Positions 1-4,873 of a DNA stretch of 5,040 nt are shown here, one piece after another. Source of the DNA: Vulcanimicrobiota bacterium (lineage in GTDB: Bacteria; Vulcanimicrobiota; Vulcanimicrobiia; Vulcanimicrobiales; Vulcanimicrobiaceae); the NCBI GenBank assembly GCA_019245275.1, contig JAFARW010000228.1, positions 1 to 5,040 on the forward strand, given 5' to 3'. The notes under the pieces are model-generated. The model worked only from the letters and a program-made list of their open reading frames with translations. It made no database searches and was not told where the DNA came from. A program made the translations under genes and the position numbers. The stretch's first letter is position 1. Each line of letters begins with the position of its first letter.

Positions 1-59
1 CCCGCGGCTCGCAGCGCGTCGAGTTCTTTTTCCAAGCGAGCGTTGAATGCTGAATTCAT
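1..59 (-). CDS. kbl: 2-amino-3-ketobutyrate CoA ligase (glycine C-acetyltransferase), N-terminal fragment
   Basis: Only the first 19 complete codons lie in the window; the gene continues past the left edge. The ATG overlaps the tdh stop in the arrangement ATGA, and the reading frame gives MNSAFNARLEKELDALRAA and then a partial glycine codon. This resembles the start of Kbl proteins, which open with a short amphipathic helix ending in an LR-x-x-G-L-type motif. Kbl is a cytoplasmic pyridoxal-phosphate enzyme that cleaves 2-amino-3-ketobutyrate with CoA to glycine and acetyl-CoA. It uses the product of the threonine dehydrogenase encoded immediately upstream, and tdh-kbl pairs are common in bacteria. 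No separate Shine-Dalgarno is needed if translation is coupled through the overlap. The identification rests on the short N-terminus plus context; the PLP-binding lysine is outside the window. Confidence 0.8.
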   Translation of the reverse strand, partial: MNSAFNARLEKELDALRAA

Positions 60-1087
60 CGCAGATCCAGGATGATCTTCGCCGCAGTGCCCGACTTCAA
101 TAAATCAAATGCTTGATCGAACGCCTCGAGCGGCAAGGTGTGAGAAATGATCGGTTTTAGATCGATGCGGCCACTCTTCACCATCTTCTGCATCTGATAC
201 CATGTCTCGAACATCCTTCGCCCATGGATGCCGAGCACGCTCAAACCTTTAAAGATGATCAGTTCACCGATGTCGAGGTTGATCTTCTCTTGTGGAAGAC
301 CTAGGAGCGCAGCTCGGCCGCCGTTGCGTAACGCTGCCAGCCCTTGTTCGATCGCCGCTGCGCTGCCTGACATCTCGAGCAGAACGTCGACGCCGTCTCC
401 GTCGGTGCGCGCGCGCATTTTATCGACCCAGCCCGCATCGCTCGCCAAAAACGTTTCATCGGCGCCGAGCGACTTTGCCAACTCCAGCTTCTCGGGTCGA
501 ATATCGATTGCAAAGATCGTCGATGCGCCTGCGGCGCGAGCAACGGAAATCGCCATCAGGCCGATCGAGCCGGCCCCGGTGATGGCGACGCTCTTTGCGC
601 TGACGCCCGCTGCCATAACGCTGTGCACCGCGTTGCCTAGCGGATCGAATATCGCCGCATATTGGTCGGGAATCGAGCGATCGAGCTTCCAAACGTTCTG
701 CTGCGGCATCGCAATGTATTGCGCAAATGCGCCGTCGCGATCGACGCCGATCACGCTCAGATTTCTGCAGATGTGTGCGTCGCCCGTGCGACAAGGCAGA
801 CAGACACGGCATGCGATGTGCCCTTCGGCCGAAACGCGCTCGCCGGCTGCAAACTCGCGCACATCCGAGCCAACCGCAGCGATCGTACCCATGAATTCGT
901 GTCCGACCGTCAGCGGCGGATGAACGCGGCGCTGGGCCCATCGATCCCACTCGTAAATATGCAGATCGGTGCCGCAGATGCCGGCCATCTGCACGCGAAT
1001 CAACACGTCGCCGGGGCCGATCTGAGGAAGCGGGATCTCCGCAAGCGCAAAACCGGGCTGCGGCGCGATCTTGCGCAGCGCGGTCAT
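56..1087 (-). CDS. tdh: L-threonine 3-dehydrogenase, zinc-dependent
   Basis: This is a cytoplasmic medium-chain dehydrogenase that oxidises L-threonine to 2-amino-3-ketobutyrate with NAD+, the first step of threonine breakdown to glycine. From the chosen start the protein is 343 residues, close to the 341 of E. coli Tdh, and many key positions align without offset. The catalytic zinc region is ICGTD (Cys38) with GHE (His63, Glu64). The structural zinc cysteines are 93, 96, 99 and 107. The Rossmann loop is GAGSIG at 171-176, with Asp195 at the end of the next strand, typical of NAD rather than NADP preference. FDPLGNAVH (147-155) and GRRMFETWY (289-297) are family signatures. The open frame extends to an ATG at 1150, but those 21 extra residues have no counterpart in E. 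coli Tdh, and that ATG lies at the edge of a strong hairpin. The inner ATG (1085-1087, MTALRKIAP) is therefore preferred, although it lacks a clear Shine-Dalgarno. The stop overlaps the kbl start, so the two are co-translated. Confidence 0.95.
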   Translation of the reverse strand: MTALRKIAPQPGFALAEIPLPQIGPGDVLIRVQMAGICGTDLHIYEWDRWAQRRVHPPLTVGHEFMGTIAAVGSDVREFAAGERVSAEGHIACRVCLPCRTGDAHICRNLSVIGVDRDGAFAQYIAMPQQNVWKLDRSIPDQYAAIFDPLGNAVHSVMAAGVSAKSVAITGAGSIGLMAISVARAAGASTIFAIDIRPEKLELAKSLGADETFLASDAGWVDKMRARTDGDGVDVLLEMSGSAAAIEQGLAALRNGGRAALLGLPQEKINLDIGELIIFKGLSVLGIHGRRMFETWYQMQKMVKSGRIDLKPIISHTLPLEAFDQAFDLLKSGTAAKIILDLR

Positions 1088-1149
1088 GTGCGCGGGAAGT
1101 TGTCTCTCTGCCGAAGCGGCACGCGGCCGCTCGCGCGTTGGAAGGACCA

Positions 1150-1184
1150 TCGCGCCCTGGTATTCTCAGAAATCCAGGGCGCGA
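1150..1184. terminator. Strong hairpin between pstS and tdh, possible transcription barrier
   Basis: Eleven-base arms pair perfectly (1150-1160 with 1174-1184, core CGCGCCCTGG / CCAGGGCGCG) around a 13-base loop. It lies 11 bases past the pstS stop in the direction of transcription. On the minus strand no T-run follows, so it is not a classical intrinsic terminator for pstS. On the plus strand a short TTTTCTCT run begins six bases after the stem, so it fits a terminator for antisense transcripts somewhat better. Other possibilities are a 3'-end stabiliser for porin-pstS mRNA or an element that hides the outer ATG of tdh (1148-1150), which is at the foot of the stem. The hairpin is seen directly; its function is inferred. 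Confidence 0.45.
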
Positions 1185-1195
1185 CCTAGTTTTCT

Positions 1196-2005
1196 CTAGC
1201 GGTTGTTCTCAGCGACTTTCATGTTCGATATGGGTATGTAGCCGAGTTTTTCGAGCGTGTCTTTGTTGCGCGAGACGTAACCGATGAAGTCTTCGGCTTC
1301 TCGCGGACTTCCGGAATGTGTGAACATGTGCTCGTAGGACCAGAACGGATATCTTCCACTCTGCACATTGTCATCCGATGCCGCAACGTGATCGATCTTG
1401 ACCATGTTGACGTTCTTGCCTTTCGCATATGCGAAGGCAACGTAGGAGACCGCCCCGGGCAGCGTTCCGACCGTGGTCACGACTTGACCGGAGCTATCTT
1501 CAACCTGCCCACCTTCGGCGATCTTGGATGCGCCCATCAGCGTGGCGTTGAACACGGCGCGCGTTCCGGAAGATCGTGGCCGATTGATCACCGTGATCGC
1601 GACGTCTTTTCCACCCACATCTTTCCAGTTCGTGACGCGGCCGGAGAAGATATCGCGGATTTGCTTCTTCGAGAGCGCGGTTACACCGGTTGCCGGGTTT
1701 ACAACGACGGAGAAACCGACAACGGCCACTTTGTGATCCCGCAGGCCGCTGTTTCCGGGCGCGAGCACGTCCGAATCCCCGATGTCAACCGACTTCGACA
1801 TCGCTTGGCTGATGCCGACATACGATCCGCCACCGGAGACGGAGATTTTGACACTGGAGTGGCTGGATTGGTAACTCTGCGCAGATTCCTTAACCAGAGG
1901 CAAGAGCGCCGTTGAACCCGCGATCGTTAAGTTCGTGTCGGCGCGCGCAGCGAGCGGCAGAGCACTCGCTGCAACCATAGCGATGGCCGCGATAAACTTG
2001 AGCAT
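1196..2005 (-). CDS. pstS: Phosphate ABC transporter periplasmic binding protein
   Basis: PstS binds inorganic phosphate in the periplasm and delivers it to the PstC/PstA/PstB importer. The 269-residue product starts with a Sec signal peptide: Lys3, a hydrophobic stretch 4-20, and an A-R-A cleavage site after residue 22. There is no lipobox cysteine, so it should be soluble and periplasmic. Mature landmarks are the first phosphate loop AGSTALLP (29-36), GGGSYVGISQ (58-67), DIGDSD (74-79) with the phosphate-contacting Asp, NPATGV (103-108), and RPRSSGTRAVF (142-152), which carries the Arg and SGT contacts. The frame is open back to an ATG at 2032 that overlaps the porin stop as TAATG. However, the internal ATG at 2003-2005 has a GAGGA sequence five bases upstream and gives a clean signal peptide, so it is preferred. 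It follows the porin gene closely and probably shares its mRNA. It sits apart from pstA/pstB, with two genes between. Confidence 0.93.
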   Translation of the reverse strand: MLKFIAAIAMVAASALPLAARADTNLTIAGSTALLPLVKESAQSYQSSHSSVKISVSGGGSYVGISQAMSKSVDIGDSDVLAPGNSGLRDHKVAVVGFSVVVNPATGVTALSKKQIRDIFSGRVTNWKDVGGKDVAITVINRPRSSGTRAVFNATLMGASKIAEGGQVEDSSGQVVTTVGTLPGAVSYVAFAYAKGKNVNMVKIDHVAASDDNVQSGRYPFWSYEHMFTHSGSPREAEDFIGYVSRNKDTLEKLGYIPISNMKVAENNR

Positions 2006-2010
2006 TTGAT

Positions 2011-2015
2011 TCCTC
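2011..2015 (-). promoter_or_regulatory. Shine-Dalgarno of pstS (decides start)
   Basis: In the mRNA sense the sequence reads GAGGA, five bases (ATCAA) before the ATG at 2003-2005. The upstream in-frame ATG at 2030-2032 lies within the last codons of the porin gene and has no comparable purine-rich site, so this site supports the shorter PstS with an ordinary signal peptide. Confidence 0.7.
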
Positions 2016-2031
2016 ACAAGTAGAGATTGCA

Positions 2032-3486
2032 TTAGAACGTGTACTCCAGTTGAGTTCGGTTGTATTTAAAATCGAACGGGGAGCTGAGTTGAACGCGATC
2101 GGCGTAGCGATGCCGGATCGCCAAACCATGGTAGGGCTTACTCGGATCGATCGGGTTGAAATAGTAGGTTAAGTCAGCATTGAACTCGCGACGCCGATCG
2201 GTCGCGGAGCCAGGCACGGTGTAGTTGTACCATGCTTGCGCGAGGATCAGCCTAAAGCGGTGATTCGGTGTCTGGAACGTCCCGCCGATCTTATCGCCAT
2301 AACCCGGCTTGTGAACGTCCGCTAATCCTTGCGTGATCGTCGTCGTGTAGAGCGGATCCGTCGCGTAACTGTCGGTATATGGCGATGCTAACCCGCCGCC
2401 GTAACAGTAGATCGTTCCCTTCGGCGCGCCGATGACCTTACCGCCGACGCCGCCGCCAAAGATGCCGTTGAGCTTGGGCGCAAACTTGCCGGAGCCGCCG
2501 CCGCAGAGAGCGGACGAGCTCGTCGTAAACGTTTCGGTCGGCGACGTATTAAAGCTCAGCGCGAGATCGATATACTTTGTTGGACTGGCTCCAAACTGGA
2601 AACCGAACGTATGATTCTTGACGATGCCGATGTCCGAAGCACCCGTATTCGATTCGGCAATGTACTGCATCGCAACATACGGATTGAGCGGCGATTGCGG
2701 CGCGTAGTTGAACTTCGACTCGAGATGCCACAAGTTGACGATGTCATAGATCTGATAATCGTAGGCGCCGAACGTCAATTGCTTGTTGAACTTCTGCGTT
2801 CCGTACAGCAGGAGGAAGCCTCTGCTGGTGAACTGCGGATTACACGGATCGCCGGGAACGCCGGAGCCTGTGTCATCGCAGCTCGTCAGCAGGGTATTCG
2901 ATTCAAACGCGGACGACGTGCGATGCCGGAAGCGCGCCATATACATCGCCCCGAACGTCGAGCCGTAACCGAAGGTCGTGCTCGCCGCCGTCCCTTGAAA
3001 GAGAACCGGCACGAGACGGGAGTCAGACGGGTTGGCCCACGGGGTATTGATCTGCTCCCGCCCGCTGATGGCGAACGTGTTCTTGTTCTTGTATTGCAAG
3101 TAATACTCGCCCGCCAAACTCAAGCCGTAGCCTGGGAGCGTATTGTCGATCTTCTTGTTGAAGCCGGGATTATTACCGTTCGCTCCAAATGGATCCGCGC
3201 CGAAGTACGTCCCGCCGATCGTCCATGGCGTGCCCGGGAAAGTGTATTCAACGTGGATCTTCGCTTCGGTGTTAAAAGCCGAAGCGTTGACACCCACGCG
3301 GTTGGTCCGGGTGAAGTAATAGATCCGGGCATTTCCGCTGTAGTGAAAACCGTACGGCGATGCGCTCGCCGGCTTGGCCGTCGGGGTGGGCGCGGGACTC
3401 GGCGTCGTTTGAGCGGACGCGATCGACGCGACGCAGCAGACAAAAAACGACACGCCCATGAAAGAACGCGTCAGAAAAGATAGCAC
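2032..3486 (-). CDS. OprD-like outer-membrane porin, phosphate-linked
   Basis: The 484-residue protein is predicted to form an outer-membrane beta-barrel channel. It has a Sec signal peptide with hydrophobic residues 9-22 and an A-S-A cleavage site after residue 25. A Pro/Ala/Thr-rich linker (about 27-44) follows, then many alternating aromatic/hydrophobic strands, ending in E-Y-T-F with the terminal Phe typical of barrel proteins recognised by BamA. OprD-family hallmarks are SGREQINTPWANPSDSRLVP (141-160), GAYDYQIYDIVN (240-251) and the closing GLAIRHRYADR (454-464). A Gly-rich loop spans about 329-365. The start is GTG (3484-3486), supported by AAGGAAGAG upstream. The next ATG, nine codons in, lacks a ribosome site and would shorten the signal peptide. 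The stop overlaps the outer ATG of pstS by one base, and a putative Pho operator lies upstream, so phosphate or a phosphorylated compound is the likely cargo. That is inferred from context; the OprD fold itself is better known for amino acids and organic acids, and phosphate porins OprP/OprO are a different family. Confidence 0.78.
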   Translation of the reverse strand: MLSFLTRSFMGVSFFVCCVASIASAQTTPSPAPTPTAKPASASPYGFHYSGNARIYYFTRTNRVGVNASAFNTEAKIHVEYTFPGTPWTIGGTYFGADPFGANGNNPGFNKKIDNTLPGYGLSLAGEYYLQYKNKNTFAISGREQINTPWANPSDSRLVPVLFQGTAASTTFGYGSTFGAMYMARFRHRTSSAFESNTLLTSCDDTGSGVPGDPCNPQFTSRGFLLLYGTQKFNKQLTFGAYDYQIYDIVNLWHLESKFNYAPQSPLNPYVAMQYIAESNTGASDIGIVKNHTFGFQFGASPTKYIDLALSFNTSPTETFTTSSSALCGGGSGKFAPKLNGIFGGGVGGKVIGAPKGTIYCYGGGLASPYTDSYATDPLYTTTITQGLADVHKPGYGDKIGGTFQTPNHRFRLILAQAWYNYTVPGSATDRRREFNADLTYYFNPIDPSKPYHGLAIRHRYADRVQLSSPFDFKYNRTQLEYTF

Positions 3487-3491
3487 GTTAG

Positions 3492-3508
3492 CTCTTCCTT
3501 CTAAGGAA
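3492..3508 (-). promoter_or_regulatory. Porin ribosome-binding site within a small palindrome
   Basis: The mRNA reads AAGGAAGAG (3492-3500) five bases before the GTG start, a good Shine-Dalgarno that supports the non-ATG start. It overlaps a perfect 6+6 inverted repeat, TTCCTT-AG-AAGGAA (3495-3508). As RNA this could form a weak five-pair hairpin with a four-base loop that partly covers the ribosome site; as DNA it could be a small operator. Confidence 0.55.
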
Positions 3509-3527
3509 TAGTGGCAACAACGCGCTT

Positions 3528-3533
3528 AGTGTA
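3528..3533 (-). promoter_or_regulatory. Possible -10 element of the porin-pstS promoter
   Basis: TACACT in the minus-strand sense matches four of six positions of the sigma70 TATAAT. It lies about ten bases downstream of the last TTAA repeat unit and about 40 bases before the GTG start. No good -35 is visible at 17 bp spacing. This is usual for promoters activated by PhoB, where the operator replaces the -35. The match is weak taken alone and gains support only from its position. Confidence 0.35.
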
Positions 3534-3544
3534 AGGGCTGCACC

Positions 3545-3570
3545 TTAAGGACCGGTTAAGAGTAGTTTAA
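3545..3570 (-). promoter_or_regulatory. Putative Pho box: three TTAA units at 11-bp spacing
   Basis: TTAA occurs at 3567-3570, 3556-3559 and 3545-3548, with start-to-start spacing of exactly 11 bp. In the minus-strand sense the units read GTTAAAC, CTTAACC and CTTAAGG. Tandem half-sites one helical turn apart are the architecture bound by PhoB/PhoP/SphR response regulators. TTAACA-type (Bacillus PhoP) and CTTAACC-type (cyanobacterial SphR) units are known with this period. The site precedes a porin-pstS gene pair, the kind of target such regulators control. It is not the enterobacterial CTGTCA-type Pho box. An alternative reading of the first two units is an inverted repeat, GGTTAA-N7-TTAACC (3554-3572), for a dimeric regulator. 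The repeats are seen directly; the regulator is inferred. Confidence 0.55.
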
Positions 3571-3572
3571 CC

Positions 3573-3591
3573 TCCTTCGATAAGCTCAGGA
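3573..3591. repeat. Short intergenic repeat-like motif (TTCGATAAGCTCAGG type)
   Basis: Directly after the stop codon of the basic protein, the plus strand reads TCCTTCGATAAGCTCAGGA, with TCCT/AGGA ends. From general knowledge, close variants with the core CTTCGACAAGCTCAG recur between genes in many unrelated bacterial genomes, often at gene ends. A single copy cannot show that it is repeated here. The imperfect dyad might form a weak hairpin at the end of the pst operon transcript, but no T-run follows. Confidence 0.35.
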
Positions 3592-3595
3592 TCCG

Positions 3596-4075
3596 CTAGC
3601 GTCGCTTGCGAGTAACTCTCTTGCGCCTTGTCGTCTTACGCCCCGCGCCGCCTTTGCTTCGCGCCTTCTTCTTTCGCGTCACGGAGGCTCGCTTTGCTCC
3701 GCGCTTGCGAGCTGCGGTCTTTTTGTGACCGGTGCCTGTTCGCTTGCGGGTCCGAGCCGCTTTGCGCGCCGATCGCTTGCGCTGTTTGCGCGTTCGGCCG
3801 GTGGCGGGACGTCGTCCGAGCTCCTTCCATCCCCCTTCGGTCATGTCAACGCCGTAGTGCTTGGCTGCTTTCTTGATGTTTGCGAATGCCTGCGCGCGCT
3901 CTTCGTCCGAGACACCGGTCACCTGATCGAAGCGCGCAATTGCATTGCGAACATGCGAAGCATCGGTCATCGGTTCTTTGCGGTCCTTCGGGTACGCGAA
4001 GACGCTGTCGGGCAGATCCCCGCGCTCTGTCAGCTCGCCGTGCTTTTCATGGGGTTTCCAAGTTGCTCTCGCCAT
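3596..4075 (-). CDS. Small protein with DUF6582-like N-terminus and histone-H1-like basic tail
   Basis: The 159-residue protein has two parts. Residues 1-87 look folded and include LPDSVFAYPKDRKEP (21-35), HVRNAIARFDQVTGVSDEER (41-60), an Ala/Lys helix (61-73), and YGVDMTEGGWKELG (74-87). This pattern resembles the uncharacterised DUF6582 family as I recall it. Residues 88-159 are a low-complexity tail in which 37 of 72 residues are Arg or Lys and none is acidic, rich in RKR, KKT and RKK clusters. Such tails in bacterial H1-like proteins bind DNA or RNA without sequence specificity, so nucleoid or nucleic-acid binding is a reasonable inference; it has no signal peptide and should be cytoplasmic. 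The start is the ATG nine bases after the pstB stop, so it is probably co-transcribed with the phosphate transporter. No PhoU similarity is visible. The gene is convincingly real from its position and domain pattern, but its function is unknown. Confidence 0.82.
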   Translation of the reverse strand: MARATWKPHEKHGELTERGDLPDSVFAYPKDRKEPMTDASHVRNAIARFDQVTGVSDEERAQAFANIKKAAKHYGVDMTEGGWKELGRRPATGRTRKQRKRSARKAARTRKRTGTGHKKTAARKRGAKRASVTRKKKARSKGGAGRKTTRRKRVTRKRR

Positions 4076-4084
4076 GTACCGCTC

Positions 4085-4873
4085 TTACCCGTAGCGGCCG
4101 GTGATATAATCCTCCGTTCGCTTGTCTTTCGGCTTAACAAAAATCTCGGATGTCGCACCCACTTCAATCAGGTCGCCCATCAAGAAAAACGCCGTGAAAT
4201 CGGAGATGCGCGCGGCCTGTTGCATCGAGTGCGTCACGATGACGACCGTGTAGTCGTCCGTCAATTCACCGAGCAGATCTTCGATCTTAGAGGTCGCAAT
4301 TGGGTCGAGTGCCGACGCTGGTTCATCCATCAAGATGACCTCCGGCTCGACGGCCAGCACGCGCGCGATGCAAAGACGCTGCTGCTGTCCACCTGAGAGG
4401 TCGAGCGCCGAGCGATTAAGCCGGTCCTTGACTTCATCCCAGAGCGCAGCCCGATGCAAGCTGCGCTCGCAAATTTCAGCCAGCTTGCGGCGCGAGCGTA
4501 TGCCATGGATCTTCGGTCCATAAACGACATTCTCGTAGATCGATTTTGGAAATGGGTTCGGCCGCTGGAACACCATGCCGATGCGGTGACGGATCGCGAC
4601 GGGATCGACGTCACGCGCATAGATGTCCTCACCGTCGAGCTCTACCTTTCCCTCGACACGGACGTTCGGCGAGAGGTCGTGCATGCGATTGAGCGCGCGA
4701 AGGAACGTCGTTTTGCCGCAACCCGACGGTCCGATCAGCGCAGTGATCTGATTCTCAGGCACGTCGAGCGCGGCATGTTTGATCGCCTGAAAGTCGCCGT
4801 AATAGACGTTCAGGTCCTCGACCTTGAGTTTAAAGGCCGGCTGCACTTCGGGCGGTGGGATTGACGAGATCAC
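4085..4873 (-). CDS. pstB: Phosphate ABC transporter ATP-binding protein
   Basis: PstB is the cytoplasmic ATPase that powers phosphate import through PstC/PstA. From the GTG at 4871-4873 it has 262 residues, near the 257 of E. coli PstB. All ABC motifs are intact: Walker A GPSGCGKT (48-55), Q-loop VFQRPNPFP (101-109, Gln103), signature LSGGQQQR (159-166), Walker B VILMDEP (179-185) with catalytic Glu184, D-loop SALD (187-190) and switch His215. VYYGDFQAIK (23-32) and the PNPFPKSIYENV stretch (105-116) are typical of PstB among ABC ATPases. The frame stays open upstream to 5017, but that part is the pstA gene read out of frame and is not real coding sequence. The GTG overlaps the pstA stop as GTGA, indicating translational coupling; no strong ribosome site precedes it. 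The basic-tailed protein follows nine bases later. Confidence 0.96.
   Translation of the reverse strand: MISSIPPPEVQPAFKLKVEDLNVYYGDFQAIKHAALDVPENQITALIGPSGCGKTTFLRALNRMHDLSPNVRVEGKVELDGEDIYARDVDPVAIRHRIGMVFQRPNPFPKSIYENVVYGPKIHGIRSRRKLAEICERSLHRAALWDEVKDRLNRSALDLSGGQQQRLCIARVLAVEPEVILMDEPASALDPIATSKIEDLLGELTDDYTVVIVTHSMQQAARISDFTAFFLMGDLIEVGATSEIFVKPKDKRTEDYITGRYG

Noticed and set aside
228..923. Long plus-strand open frame antisense to tdh
   Set aside because: Its product is rich in Ser/Pro/Ala/Arg with no recognisable domain, and it lies entirely opposite a fully conserved tdh gene. It is a by-product of the codon use of tdh.
1088..1150. Longer Tdh starting at the ATG at 1150
   Set aside because: The extra 21 residues are Arg/Ala-rich, have no counterpart in E. 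coli Tdh, and the ATG sits at the base of a strong hairpin. It cannot be fully excluded because neither start has a strong ribosome site.
1150..1197. Classical Rho-independent terminator for pstS
   Set aside because: In the sense direction the stem is followed by GC-rich sequence and no T-run, so only a tentative barrier or antisense terminator is claimed.
2006..2032. Longer PstS starting at the ATG at 2032
   Set aside because: It would put nine extra residues, including a charged Arg-Asn pair, before the signal peptide and has no Shine-Dalgarno. The inner ATG has GAGGA at proper spacing. The TAATG overlap leaves some doubt.
2611..3483. 290-codon plus-strand open frame antisense to the porin
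   Set aside because: The Arg/Val-rich product lacks a motif or credible start context, while the opposite strand carries a signal peptide, OprD motifs and a terminal barrel strand.
3487..3595. Enterobacterial-type Pho box (CTGTCAT repeats)
   Set aside because: No CTGTCA-like direct repeats were found in this gap; the only regular pattern is the TTAA series.
3725..4396. Plus-strand open frame spanning the basic-protein gene and the end of pstB
   Set aside because: It crosses two unrelated minus-strand genes and their junction, which is typical of a chance frame, and its product has no recognisable features.
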